DNA of 64,000 nucleotides from Coenobita brevimanus (GCA_032717465.1 CM064671.1:52938498-53002497); one strand, 5' to 3'. Positions 12,593 to 25,748 are shown, counted from the stretch's first letter. Program-made: numbers and translations. The notes: a model not told the origin generated them from the sequence alone.

Positions 12593-12981
12593 GATATTAA
12601 CTCCTAGCTCTAAAGCTATTCACGAGATAGTGCTCACTCATTCATATTTAGGTATTTATCATTAAAGTTTATAGGCACAAGCTTACTGGTGTTTACCCTT
12701 AATTTAGCAAGTGAATTTTGCTTTATTAATCAATAGAATACTTAACTCTAGTTTATTTTTGGTAACGCCAGACAATTTTATTCGCTTCTGGGAAGTCGCC
12801 GTACCCATTGTGTTTATTATTGAGTCTTCCCAGTCATTTACATTTTTGATTTATTCTTTGCCAGTTAACTGGATAAGACTGGTCACCACTAGCTTGTGTC
12901 TGTACTCTTTACTTGTGTTTATTAGTATTCGTCGCTAAGCAGTCAGTACTCAATTTCGGTTTTGCTTAATAAATTAGCGCC

Positions 12982-15291
12982 ATGGCTACCGCTGTATTTG
13001 TACAGGAAGCCAAAGATATGGGTCTCACAGACCCAGAGAAAATACAGAGTTACGTTCTCTCACGGTTCAATTACGAGCAAGAACGTGAGAAAGATGCTCG
13101 TGAAGAGCATAGGATTCAGCGCGAATACGAGCGAGAACAGCGTGAGGAACGCGAAAAGGAGCGCGAACACGAGCAGAAACAACGCGAGCTCGAGTTAGAA
13201 AAAGAGCGAGAACAGCGCGAACACGAGCGAGAACAGCGCGAATACGAGCGTGAACAACGAGACAAAGAACGAGAACATGAACTTGAAGTGCTGAAGCTCA
13301 AGCGAGATTCCTTGGCTTCAGACACGTCTGGTGCAGTTGGTCAAAGCTCCACGAGCGTTCTCCCTGCACATGTCCTGGCGACCCCACGCATCAAGCTTCC
13401 TTCATACAAGGAAAGCGAGCGAATCGAGCCGTACATAGCTCGTTTTGAGGACATGGCAGACTTATATCAACTGGATGAGGCAGCTAAGCGGCTTCAGTTT
13501 CTTAGCCTATTTGAGGGCCCTGCCCTCGATATTCTCCACAGAATTCGTGGAGACAATCTCACATATGAGATGATGAAAGCTGCACTCATTAAGGCGTATG
13601 GTCTCACAGTAGACGACGCCAAAGTTCAGTTCATGCGAGCTCGTCTCCAAGACAAGGAGACAGCTGTTCAGTTCCTTGATCGTCTCACAGCTTACTTAAA
13701 TGAGTGGATGGAGAAAGATGAAACTCCTTCCACGCGTGAGGGGATAATTGACCTTATGCTGTGTACACAGCTAGAGAGGTCGTGGCCTGCTGAGCTCATA
13801 GCACAGCTTAAGATCTGCCAGGTGAAAGATGCCAGCCAAATGGCAGAGAAGGCTGACGCATTCTTTACTGCATACGGGTATCAAGCTCGTAAGCAAAACA
13901 CCTGGAGCAGAAAAGATACTGCCAAGTCTGGGAAGCCGTCTCAGACTGAATCCCAGCACCAAGGCCGTTCTCAGAGTAATGGTCAAGGTCCAAGCAAACC
14001 ACAGAAGGACCAGGGGCAAAATACACAGCAGCCTGCTTGGAAGCGGTACAACAAGCACCCCAACCAGCAGCAGTTCCCCAAGCAGCAGCAGCAGCAATAC
14101 AAGGACAAACCACGTAACCCTCAATCAGGTCAATTAGTGTATCGGAGGCAGGAGGCAAATGCAGCCTTCATTCCACAAGTACCCGGTGGTGCCATCTCTA
14201 CCAGTACAGGTACTTCCCCACAGTTCACTAGTCCCACAGTGACAGTGAACCCCCCTCCACAGATGGCCAATGTTCCATCTTCCCAATATAACCCTCAAGG
14301 CACAATGTTTGCCACATCAATTCAGCAGCCTCATGAGTGGCTAGCTGCTTCCTCCACAGGCCCTCCCACAGGTGACAGTACCTTCCTTGTTCAGCCAGGG
14401 TTTGTGGGAGGCATTCCTGTGAAGGTCCTGAGAGACAATGGTTCCTCAGGTTGCTCTGTTAAGCAGAGTTTAGTTCGGCCTGAGCAGTATACAGGTCGAC
14501 AGATCCATGCAAAGCTTATTGATGGATCAGTGAGATTGTTCCCTGAGGCATGTATCCAGGTGGCATCTCCATTTTATACTGGTACGACACTTGCAGTTGT
14601 CATGCCAGAGCCTCTATTTGACTTAATAGTAGGCAATATTCAAGGAGTCAAGGATAGTTGCTCCGATGATGACGCTACTCAGACTTCGGCTGCTGCGGTA
14701 ACACGAGCCATGGCTGAGGCTCCAGATGGTGTCACCCCAGTGATCATTGAATCGCCGCAAGATCTGATGTGTAGCCAACTTGTTGTGCAAGAACAACAAT
14801 CTGACCCGACACTTGCTACCGTGCGGAACAAACAAAAGGGTCGAGTGATAAAGTATTCACGGGGAGGTCGAGCCAAGTTCCTTCGTAAACAAGGACGGCT
14901 CTACCGTGAGTCACGAACACCCGAGGGCGAGGTTCGACTGCAGTTTGTCGTTCCCGCCAAGTACCGCCTAGCAGTGTTACAATGGGGTCATTGTTCAGCC
15001 TCAGGAGGTCACATGGGCAAAAGGAAGACCCAGGGCCGTATCCGAGCTGACTTTTTCTGGCCAGGGATGGGACGGGACATAGATAGTTTTGTCCGTTCTT
15101 GCAGTGTGTGCCAAAGTATCACCACTAATCAGGGACGTGCCCTTCCTGTGCCATTTGTAACTACACCTGTAATCTCTGAGTCAGTTGAGAGACAGGGTAG
15201 TGGTGAAGTGGGTGCAGACCTGACGTCTCGCCCATTGGCCCCACAGGACGCATTATGTCCAGGACCTGTACATACATATTATGTACCGTAG
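12982..15291 (+). CDS. Gag-protease-integrase(N) polyprotein of Gypsy copy 1, C-terminally rearranged
   Basis: The 769-residue frame starts at ATGGCTACC, the same start as copy 2. Residues 25-110 are a highly charged coiled-coil region built from EREQRE-type repeats. Residues 140-310 are a retrotransposon Gag capsid domain (RIEPYIARFEDMADLYQLD, FEGPALDILHRIRGD). A Gln/Asn/Lys-rich nucleocapsid-like region without a CCHC knuckle follows. Near residue 488 is a retropepsin-like domain with DNGSSG in place of the usual D-T/S-G. Near residues 670-720 is an integrase zinc-binding module (GHCSASGGHMG, CSVC). After SESVE the frame jumps to GADLTSRPL, which in copy 2 is the very end of RNase H; integrase core, RT and RNase H are deleted. 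Gag and protease look intact, so this copy could supply Gag. Gag and pol share one frame. Confidence 0.9.
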   Translation: MATAVFVQEAKDMGLTDPEKIQSYVLSRFNYEQEREKDAREEHRIQREYEREQREEREKEREHEQKQRELELEKEREQREHEREQREYEREQRDKEREHELEVLKLKRDSLASDTSGAVGQSSTSVLPAHVLATPRIKLPSYKESERIEPYIARFEDMADLYQLDEAAKRLQFLSLFEGPALDILHRIRGDNLTYEMMKAALIKAYGLTVDDAKVQFMRARLQDKETAVQFLDRLTAYLNEWMEKDETPSTREGIIDLMLCTQLERSWPAELIAQLKICQVKDASQMAEKADAFFTAYGYQARKQNTWSRKDTAKSGKPSQTESQHQGRSQSNGQGPSKPQKDQGQNTQQPAWKRYNKHPNQQQFPKQQQQQYKDKPRNPQSGQLVYRRQEANAAFIPQVPGGAISTSTGTSPQFTSPTVTVNPPPQMANVPSSQYNPQGTMFATSIQQPHEWLAASSTGPPTGDSTFLVQPGFVGGIPVKVLRDNGSSGCSVKQSLVRPEQYTGRQIHAKLIDGSVRLFPEACIQVASPFYTGTTLAVVMPEPLFDLIVGNIQGVKDSCSDDDATQTSAAAVTRAMAEAPDGVTPVIIESPQDLMCSQLVVQEQQSDPTLATVRNKQKGRVIKYSRGGRAKFLRKQGRLYRESRTPEGEVRLQFVVPAKYRLAVLQWGHCSASGGHMGKRKTQGRIRADFFWPGMGRDIDSFVRSCSVCQSITTNQGRALPVPFVTTPVISESVERQGSGEVGADLTSRPLAPQDALCPGPVHTYYVP

Positions 15292-15776
15292 GTTAAGGGG
15301 GAAGTTGAGAGGCGACTCGAGGCTATGGAAGACCCGAGTTTGCACAAGGATTCTCAGCTTCCCGGTACTAATATATGTACCGTAGGTTAAGGGGAAAGTT
15401 GAGAGGCGACTTGAGGCTATGGAAGACCCAAGTTTGCATAGGATTCTCAGCTCCCGATACTAATAAAAGTATTGTAGGTTAAGGGGGAAGTTCGAGAGAG
15501 AACTCCGCAGAGGCGACTTGAGGCTATGGAAGACCCAAGTTTGCACAAGGATTCTCAGCTTCCCGGTACTAATATAAGTATTGTATTGTAGGTTAAGGGG
15601 GAAGTGAGAATTCCGCAGAGGCGACTTGAGGCTATGGAAGACCCAAGTTTGCACAAGGATTCTCAGCTCCCCGATATTAATATAAGAACTGTAGGTTAAG
15701 GCACAGGTTGAGGACCCGTGTGCAGTTCGAGGCTATGGAAGACCCGAGTTTGCACAGGGATTCTCAACTTGTCGAA
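15283..15776 (+). repeat. Minisatellite, five units of about 92-114 bp, in the 3' region of Gypsy copy 1
   Basis: Unit starts (GTACCGTAGG or GTATTGTAGG variants) lie at 15283, 15377, 15469, 15583 and 15686. Each unit contains GAGGCTATGGAAGACCC and GGATTCTCA. Some units carry an extra GAGAACTCCGCAGAG-like insert, which explains the length variation. Copy 2 has a different minisatellite at the equivalent place. Confidence 0.9.
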
Positions 15777-16365
15777 ACATAATCGTGTGCTATAATTAAT
15801 GGCGACCTCGAATGTATGTCGTAGCACTGACTGCTAGGCAGAGAGTAATTGTAACTTAATAAGAATTTTGTCTCATTGACACTTTTGATGCTCCACCTCA
15901 ATTGGTTTTGCAGGTTCAGCAATGGGTGTAGCAGTTTTGCTGTGCGGACCAGCTGATCGTCTGCCGCACGCTGCCGCCTCTTCTCCTCTGCCTTCGTCGT
16001 CGCCATATTATTTACTGTGTCATTTTACACGTAGGTACAGTTACACTACAACTGTCACACCTACACCGTGTATTACATACACCACGCTACACAACAATTA
16101 GTTGTCAGTGTAAATGTAGCGAATTTTCGCTCAGTTTGACCTGAGTACAGGATTTTCACCGTCGTCACGGAGTTTTTCCCTCAAGCTTGCTTCTATTAAC
16201 GTAAATACGAGGTTTTTTCACTCACTGGCGACTGCGATTTTCTCCTGTAGCAGGATAGCACACACACCACAGTGTGAATCTTGTGTGACTGAGTTAGGAT
16301 TTATATGTATGTATATTGAAATCTTTCTTCTGAAGGAAGAAAGATTTAATTTTCATGGGGCGTAA
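15777..16365 (+). other. 3' noncoding region of Gypsy copy 1
   Basis: This non-coding stretch between minisatellite and 3' LTR is closely matched in copy 2 at about 54400-54950 (for example TTTTACACGTAGGTACAG). The purine run AAGGAAGAAAG about 30 bp before the LTR is a candidate polypurine tract. Confidence 0.7.
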
Positions 16366-17477
<1,112 letters not shown>

Positions 17478-17648
17478 CCACAAAAAGTCACATGGTGGTG
17501 AGATAAAATGGCCAGAAGATGAACAGCTGGTGGCGCGAGCAACCCACAACCCGCAGTGAGTGAGGTAAGGAAGGGCATTGTTCGGGAAAAACCAGCCTAT
17601 ATATACCATGGCCTTGGGCAATGATCACATGATTACTGTATCATCACT

Positions 17649-17767
17649 TCTCTCTCTCTCTTTCTCTCTCTCTCTCTCAAACTACGATAAATTAATTTAC
17701 GCACTGCCGACAAAGCATACATTATTATACAATTTACTCGTAACTCTCTCTCTCTCTCTCTCTCTCT

Positions 17768-17808
<41 letters not shown>
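17649..17808. repeat. (CT)n, (CT)n(GT)n microsatellites
   Basis: CT runs lie at about 17649-17678 and 17744-17769, the second passing into GT units to 17808. They lie inside the TTAA-flanked element. Confidence 0.95.
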
Positions 17809-17810
<2 letters not shown>

Positions 17811-18080
17811 ATCCTCTAGTGCCTGGTGCAGGGTTGGCGGCGTCACGGAAGGAAGATTTACATGCGCACTTCATGGTGTCCACACATACTCTGAGTGTAT
17901 ATGGGTTAATGCGTGGGTGGTAACGAGAGTTGCCACCTACCCCTATTTCCTATACAAATTTCAGCCATCTACTCCTCGTGGCGCGGTTTAGGTACGCTTT
18001 TGAAAATCGCACTCATTTGAGGCCTATCGTTATCGAGTCTCATAAGTCCCAAATGAGGCCTATCACTCTCAAGGGGTTAA

Positions 18081-19525
18081 AACACTCTATCATACACCTT
18101 ACCTACAACACTCAACAGACTTATACCCCTAAAGCCAGTATGTTCATACTTATCACCCTTACCTTTATACAATGGAAACCACACAAGCACTTACCCCGTC
18201 AATTGGCACCATACTTCTCACAACACACACATTCAACAATCTTACTAACTACTCAACAATAGTCGCTCCACAACCTTTCAAGCATTCCACAGCACACCCA
18301 TCCATACCTGCCTCCTGCACTTCCTCCATCGTGATCAAGAATTTATCGATCCCAATTAACATCTGCATCTCTCAATTAACATTCCTCCATACTCTGCTTT
18401 TACTCACTCTTCCTTCCCAGACTCTCCTTTTCGCACCCTTTTCACCTCCTTCCAAAACATTTTGTTATTTTGTTGAAAATTCTCAGTCAACCACCTACCC
18501 CACCTCTCATCTGCTGCCACTTTAGCATAATCACAGCTCATCTCGCACTATTCCTCTTTTCCTTATACCTCTCATATGACACCTTATCCTTCCTCTGCAG
18601 CCACACTTCATATGCATGTCTCTTCTCAGCCACAGCCATACTTACTTCCCCGCACCACCATTCACTTCCCTTTCTTACACCACCACCCACTCGTCTCACA
18701 CCACACACCTCTTCCGCATGCCCCACCACAGCACTCTTAAACAACTGCCATTCCTCCTCCACACTGCCATTCTCTCGATCTTTCACTGCAGTCCATTCAT
18801 CTTTCAGTTTCTCCTGATACCTTATAATTTTCTCTCTTTAATCCCACTCACTCACTTTCAAAACCTCCCTGCCATACCGACCTCTCCTAACTCTCACCCA
18901 TCTCTTACCTATCTCAACTTTCCCTTCACCAGATAGTGATCAAACATACCTCCTCTCTCCCCTCTCAAAACTCTCACATCCAACGATCTTCCTCTTACAT
19001 TCCTGGACACAACCATGTAGTCCATCAATGCTCCATCAAGCAACCCTTCCACCCTCCTGTCTCAGACAGGTATACTTATGTCTTTCTTCTCAAACAAGGT
19101 ATTTTCAATCACCATCTCTCGCTCAACATACATCCCTATCATTCGTTCCCCATTTTTATTTTTCCAGGCACACCATGCATACCAACTAAACCTTCAACTG
19201 CTACATTTCCCATTCTAGCATTCAGATCTCCCATCATTACCACATTCACATCGTCTCCAAAACTCTCCAGACACTCCTTACCATCATTACAGAAAGACTC
19301 CCCTCTTCTCCATCCCTTTCACTACCAGGCCCATATGAGCTCACAGATACCCACAACTCACGTTCAAATTTCGCTTTCATCCACATCAGTCTCAGTGACA
19401 CCTCCTTCCATTAAATCACACAATGGTGTACTTCCGAGCTCACTAAGAAGGCCACACCTTCTCTCGCCCTTCCTTTATCAACACCTGACAATATTCCATT
19501 CACACTTCCAAACCTAGACTCACCT
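18081..19525 (-). pseudogene. 5' half of the split family-B LINE: endonuclease and RT N-terminus
   Basis: Read on the minus strand, this is the upstream continuation of the LINE at 10337-11394. The segment 18786-18538 is the endonuclease-RT linker (EEEWQLFKSAVVGHAEEVCG, GSEWWCGEV, KRHAYEVWLQRKD). The endonuclease lies further right toward 19520, with broken frames. The left edge at 18081-18110 encodes SVVGKVYDRV, directly before the TTAA interruption; the next residues KRVREGTE are found at 11394 and downward. The join differs from a continuous frame by a small indel. It is a dead relic, and the element is RTE-like judging from its motif style. Confidence 0.75.
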
Positions 19526-19608
19526 TTCCCTCGCACCACCATTCACTTCCCTTTCTTACACCACCACCCACTCGTTTCACACCACACACCTCTTTGTTTC
19601 ACCTCTTT
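19526..19608 (-). repeat. Partial duplication of the LINE linker segment
   Basis: The sequence from CACCACCATTCACTTCCC onward repeats 18650-18715 almost exactly, then passes into two tandem CTCTTTGTTTCAC units. It is a local duplication or template switch within the LINE relic. Confidence 0.75.
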
Positions 19609-19950
19609 GTTTCACTCAAAGCTAACACATCCAACTTTCTTCTCAAAAAATATTCTCCCAATCTCCTCCCTTTTAGCCACAATCGTACTACATTCACGCA
19701 CAATTATAGACCCAATCTTCAGGGTATGGGGATAACTCAATTCCCCATCCCTTTCTATTCCCTGTGACGTTGTAGGAACTAAATAATAAGAGGAGGGGGG
19801 CCGTAATCCCCTCACTCCTTCCCTTTTAGTCGCCTTTAATGACATGCAGGGAATAAGGTGGCATTATTCTTCCTAACACAACCTGGCCACAGGGTGGTAG
19901 TACCACCTCATAGTGCACCCAGATTGTGTCCCCCCCGCCACAGGGGGATA
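19609..19950 (-). repeat. LINE 5'-region or SINE-like module
   Basis: On the minus strand this holds CCTGCATGTCATTAAAGGCG followed by ACTAAAAGGGAAGG. A closely related module stands alone at 45283-45390. It may be the 5' untranslated region of the adjacent LINE or an independent short repeat. No protein was recognised. Confidence 0.55.
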
Positions 19951-20715
19951 CATTAAAATGGAAAATTTTCAGTAGTTTCTCCATGGTAATAATGAAGTTA
20001 TGGGCAGATTTGATGAAATCATGAATTGCGTGTTTTTTTTTAAATTTTTTATTCAGGCAGCCATTTTCTTATGATTACATGACAGGTACAGTCCTGGAAC
20101 TTCATACCTAATTGGATATTCATATAATCATCTAACATGTACAGTTTATACCACCTAGATATAATACTGTAGTTGCAAAATTTTTATAGAAAAATGGACT
20201 GGGCCCTTCAGTATCCTTGTGCAGGTCGCACTGATATCTCTGAGATTTTTTTTTCATTTTCGTTAGTAAAAAAAGGAAAAAAATTAAGACACAGCATTCT
20301 ACCTATCAACGGGCACCAGTTCATTGTATGACTATGTTTAATTGCGTGACCCAGTTTTCAAGACTTTCTGAGTTCTGGCCAAGGAACCTAATCCCCACTC
20401 CCGGCCAGCCACCTTACCATCATGCCGCCCAATTCTATGGACTGACACTAATTGATCCAAGTAATAACAGCACCCTCCTCTGACTTTGCCTGATGGACAG
20501 AAAAAATATATAAGAATACATGTGGTACGGAATGTTATTCTTCACAGAGCATTTGTATACTAATCAGTCAAGTACCCGCTCATGTTTAACCCCTAAAGTT
20601 CCGATGACGGCCATGGCCATAAAAAAAAAACAGCTGTTCAGGTTACCTGAAAAGACAGCAATACTCTTAGCATTTTCCACCAACTTTTGAATTTCTACCC
20701 ATTGTCTGTGGTTCC
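19951..20715. other. Unassigned AT-rich sequence with a possible TTAA-element terminus
   Basis: No gene was recognised. TTAACCCCTAAAGTTCCGAT at about 20589 resembles the C-rich termini of the TTAA elements in this window, but no partner end was found. Confidence 0.35.
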
Positions 20716-20742
20716 CGCTCTCTCTCTCTCTCTCTCTCTCTA

Positions 20743-20804
<62 letters not shown>
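20716..20804. repeat. (CT)n and (TA)n microsatellites
   Basis: A CT run at about 20718-20740 is followed by about 26 TA units (20748-20799), immediately upstream of an RTE LINE. Confidence 0.95.
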
Positions 20805-20805
<1 letters not shown>

Positions 20806-21007
20806 TCCAAGGGCAGGATCCCACTGCTACCTGGCGCGTCCCTGGGTGGAGGATAGGGGAAGGCCTTATAGATATACAAGGTAGCGTCTTAGACGGTGCA
20901 GACCATGGGACCCCCTATACATATACAGGGCTCCACCGATTATAACGTATAAGGTGGCACAAAAATTATATCTCACCAGAAGCTATGTGGCAGGAAGGTG
21001 AGGTTAT

Positions 21008-22350
21008 TTGCCACAATCCTTCCAACCAAACATGAGTTCTATTGCAAATGATTTGATGGGCGTTCCTGTTGGATCATCGTCTACTAAACGTCCAACCGCA
21101 ATGCCTCTCGTGCTTATGGGCAGTGTGCCACAGAAAGCGAGTAGGCACTGTGTTGGAAAATTTGACTCTTGGATGTTAAACAAACTGAAATCGATGAAGA
21201 TCTATGCATACAATGTAAGAAGCCTCGCAGAAGATTACAAACTTGATAACCTGATGACTGAACTGGAAAACATTAGTTGAGATATTGTAGGTTTGAGCGA
21301 GATCCACAGAAAAGAAGAAAAAGTCATTCAGCTTGAAGACAGCAAACACGTATTTTACTACAGAGGAAAGGAAAATAAATGAGTTAGTGGTGTAGGATTT
21401 CTAATTCACAGAATTCTTGCTGACAACATTGTTAAATTCAGCAGTGTATCTGACAGAGCAGCATTTGTTGTCATTAGACTATGCAAAAAAAATATACCAT
21501 GAATGTCATACAAGTGTATGCACCAACTTCTCAAAGCACAGGTGAAGAAATAGAAACATTCTATGATGACATCTCCCAGATTATGGAAGAAGAAAAAACA
21601 ACATATACTACAGTATACTCATGGGAGACTTCAATGCAAAAGTTGGGAAGTCGAAAAATGGATAAACATGTATGGGAAAATTTGGAGTGGGAGAAATGAA
21701 TGAAAGAGGGGAAATGCTGGTAAATTTTGCTGAAATGTTTAACATGAGAATAATGAACACATTCTTCCACAAAAGAACAGGAAGAAAGTGGACCTAGAGA
21801 AGCCCAAATGGAGAAACAAAGAATGAAATCGACTTCATTATAGTAGATAAGAATAACACGATCACAAATGTCACAGTTATCAACAAAGTAAATATAGGTA
21901 GTGATCATAGAATGCTGGGTTGCACAGCTACATTCAATTTCAGAAGTGAAAGAAAGATGATTAAAGACAAAAAATTATCCCCAATAATAGTAAACGAAAA
22001 CAAAGCAGCCTTTCAGTTGGTAATAAGAAACAGATTTCAGGCTCTAAGTAATGCTGAATGTGACATTGATGAGCTGAATGACAGACTAACAAAAGTGCTA
22101 AAAGAATCAGCAGAGGTAGAAGGAAAATCTAATACAACCAAAGCCAAGAAGTATTCAGAAAAGGCACTCGAGCTTATGAAGAAACTAAAGTAAATGAAAG
22201 TAAAGACAAAAAAAGACGAAATAGAACGAGCAGAATTAAATAAGCTTATCAACAAAAGACAAAGAGAAGAAAAAAGAAAGAGAAACATGGATCAGATCAA
22301 AGAAACCATCAAAAATGGGAAAAAGCCTGAAACAGGTCCGAAGTAAAATG
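21008..22350 (+). pseudogene. Endonuclease and linker region of RTE LINE copy 1
   Basis: Broken frames encode an exonuclease/endonuclease/phosphatase-type domain. Recognisable pieces are LKSMKIYAYNVRSLAEDYK near the start, VIQVYAPTSQ in the middle and, near 21830-21915, NEIDFIIVDK followed by VNIGSDHRM, which matches the terminal SDH motif of the family. A charged linker (22000-22350) leads to the RT. Several stops and frameshifts interrupt it, so no active endonuclease can be made. Confidence 0.8.
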
Positions 22351-22418
22351 GCACTTGGAAAGCAACAAATGACATCACTGAAAGAAAAAACGGTGAAATC
22401 ATTAAATGCCGAGATAAG

Positions 22419-23944
22419 ATGGTGAAGAGAGTTGAAGAATTTTACAAAGAACTGTATGCATCAAAGACAGTAGTACCAATAGCTAACTTTTCAGTTGACA
22501 CAAGTGAAATACCTGAGGTAACACCAGACAAAGTATATATTTGTCTTAAAAATATGAAAAGAGGGAAGGCTCCGGGAGAGGATGGAATAGTAACAGATTT
22601 ACTGTTGGATGTCGGAGTAGAAGTACAAAATAGGCTCTCTCACATATTTACCCACTGTATAAAACAAAGAAAATTCCCAAAACATGATGTAATGCAATAG
22701 TTATTTTACTCTACAAAAAAGGTGACTCAAAAGATCTTAGCAACTATCGACCCGTTAGCTTATTATCAGTCATTTATAAACTCTTCACTAAAGTCCTTAC
22801 GAACAGAATAACAACAATATTGGAGGAAAACCAACCTCGTGAACAGGCAGGATTCCGAAGCGGGTATTCGACCATTGATCATCTACAGACAATGAATCAG
22901 CTAATTGAGAAAACTGTAGAATATAATAAACCACTGTGCTTAGGTTTTGTTGATTACGAAAAGGCTTTCGACTCAGTGGAGCACATAGCAATTATAAATT
23001 CATTGCGAGAACAAGAAGTGAATGAGAACATTGTAAACCTGCTCGAAAACATATATAAAGAGGGAACTGCTACAGTTAAATTACATAAGGACTCAGAAAA
23101 AATTAAGATTGAGAGGGGCGTGCGGCAGGGAGATACAATTTCACCAAAATTATTTACAGCATGCCTAGAAAGTATTTTCAGAAAGCTAGAATGGGAAAAC
23201 AAAGGAGTGAACATTGATGGAGAAAAGCTAAACCATTTAAGATTTGCAGATGACATTGTCCTAGTATCAGAAACAGCGGAGACATTGCAAGAAATGTTAA
23301 ATGACCTGAACAGAGAAAGTCTGAAAGTAGGACTGAAGATGAACCGAAGTCAAACTAAAGTAATGTTTAATCCACAAACACCAAAGAGCGTCATCAGAAT
23401 AGGCGATGAAATTCTTGAAGAAGTTGAGGAGTGCAACTACTTGGGACAAATACTAAAATTAACGAAAGACCATGATAGCGAAATAAAAAGACGCATTACA
23501 ATTGGATGGAAAGCTTTTGGTAAACACAGAGACATTATGAAAAGTAGCTTGCCAGATTGTATGAAACGAAAAGTATATAACGAATGTATTATTCCAGCTA
23601 TGACCTATGGTTGTGAGACCTGGAAACTGACCAGATCATTGGAAAATAAATTAATCCGTTCTCAGAGAGCAATGGAAAGTTCAGTGTTGTGAATATCTTT
23701 AAGAGACAGGAAAAGATCAACTTGGGTGAGAGAGCAGACTAAAGTTAAAGATATTATTGAAATTATAAAAGAACAGAAATGGAGGTGGGCAGGACATATA
23801 GCTAGAATAAGGGATAACCGATGGAGCAAGAGGCTGACTGACTGGACACCAAGAGAATGTAAGAGTAGCAGAAAAAGGCCAGGCAGGAGACGGAGAGATG
23901 AGACAGAGAAATTTGCAGGGAAAACGTGGCAAAGATTGGCTTAG
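22419..23944 (+). pseudogene. Reverse transcriptase of RTE LINE copy 1
   Basis: The frame holds KNMKRGKAPGEDGIVTDLL (22545-22600), is broken near 22700, and continues as a 290-residue open frame from 22820 to 23692. That part contains [41 protein letters not shown] and the catalytic box RFADDIVL (about 23239). After a stop at 23692 the C-terminal part resumes in another frame with [20 protein letters not shown] and [11 protein letters not shown], typical of RTE and BovB-type proteins. The RT core is well preserved but fingers and C-terminus are out of frame, so the copy is presumably inactive. Confidence 0.88.
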
Positions 23945-24012
23945 TGAAGGAATTCGTGGAAAAGGTTGGGGGAGGCCTTTGTCCAGCAGTCGACTTGCAA
24001 TGTCTGATGATG

Positions 24013-24335
<323 letters not shown>

Positions 24336-25743
24336 GCCAGGCACGTCCCCAGGTGGTGGATAGGGAAAGGCCTTGTAGATATTCAAGGTATTGGACGGTG
24401 CGGACCATGGGACTCCCTATAGATAATAGAGCTCTGCCTAATTCACTGTATGAGGTCCACAAAAAATTACATCCCACCAGAAGCTATGTGGAAGAGAAAT
24501 GAAATTATTTGCCATAATCTTCCCAACCAAACATGAGTTCTATTGCAAATGATTTGACGGCGGTCCTGTTGGATCATCGTATACAAAAGGTCCAACAGCA
24601 TTGCCTCTTGTGCTTATGGGCAGTGTGCCACCAAAAGTGAATGGGCACTGTGTCGGCATATTAGAGACTTGGATATTAAACAAACTGAAATCCATGAAGA
24701 TCTATACGTGCAATGTAAAAAGCCTCACAGAAGTTGACAAACTTGATAACTTAATGACTGAATTGGAAAGAATTAGCTGGAATGTTGTACACTTGAGTGA
24801 GATCCACAGAAAATTAGAAAAAAGTAAATTCTGCTCGAGTATAGTAACCACCTATTTTACTATAGAGTAAGGCAAAATGAGAGTTAGCAGTGCAGGATTT
24901 CTAATTAAGAGAAATCTTACAGGCAACACTGTTAAATTCAACAGTGTATCCAACAGAGTAGCATGGATTTTAATTAGACTGTGCAAAAAATACACCATGA
25001 TAATAATATAAGTACATGCACCAGCTTCTCAAAACTGAGATGCAAAAATAGAAACAATCTATGATGACATCCCACAGATTATTGAAGAAAAAATGACCAC
25101 ATATACTATACGCGTGGGAGACTTAAAGGAAAAAGTTGGGAAAACAAAATATAGAGAACCATGTATGGGTTGAGTGGGGGAAGGGAATGAAAGAGAAGAA
25201 ACTCTGGTAACTTTTGCTGAAATGTGTAACATGAGAATAATGAACCCATTCTTTCGCAAAAGAACAGGGAGACAATTGACCTGGAGAAGTCCAAATGGAG
25301 AAAAAAAGAATGAAATCGACTTCACTATAGCAGATAAGAATAACGCGATCACAGATATCACAGTCATCAACAAAGTAAATATTGGAAGTGACCATAGAAA
25401 GGTAGGTTGCACAGCCATGTTCATTTTCAGAAGTGAAAGAAGATGATTAAAAGTAAAAAGATATGCCCAATGAAAATAAACGAAAACTATGCAGCTTTTC
25501 AGTTGGAAATAACGAATAAATTTCAGCTTCTAAGTAATGCTGAATGCGACACTGATGAGCTGAATGACAGACTAACAAAAGTGCTAAAAGAATCAGCGGA
25601 GATAGTAGGGAAACCTAATACATCCAAAGCCAAGAAGTATTGAGAGAAGATACTCGAGCTCAAAGGAAAAAAATAAGAAAAAGGAAACGAAAGTAAAAAC
25701 AGAGAGAGATGAAATAGAATGGGCGGAATTAAATAAGCTTATC

Positions 25744-25748
<5 letters not shown>

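Larger units (their letters stand above)
20805..24012 (+). mobile_element. RTE-type LINE, near full length, copy 1 (decayed)
   Basis: The element has a 5' region (TGGCGCGTCCCTGGGTGGAG), an apurinic endonuclease-like region, a reverse transcriptase and an RTE-style C-terminus. It ends in the short repeat TGATGATGATGA (about 24004-24015) followed by AT units. The order EN then RT, one open frame in origin and a trinucleotide 3' tail are characteristic of the RTE clade. A second copy of the same family follows in the same orientation at 24332-29277. Confidence 0.88.

Noticed and set aside
13116..13325. Minus-strand Ser/Arg/Cys-rich frame opposite gag
   Set aside because: It is an antisense shadow of the EREQRE-coding repeat.
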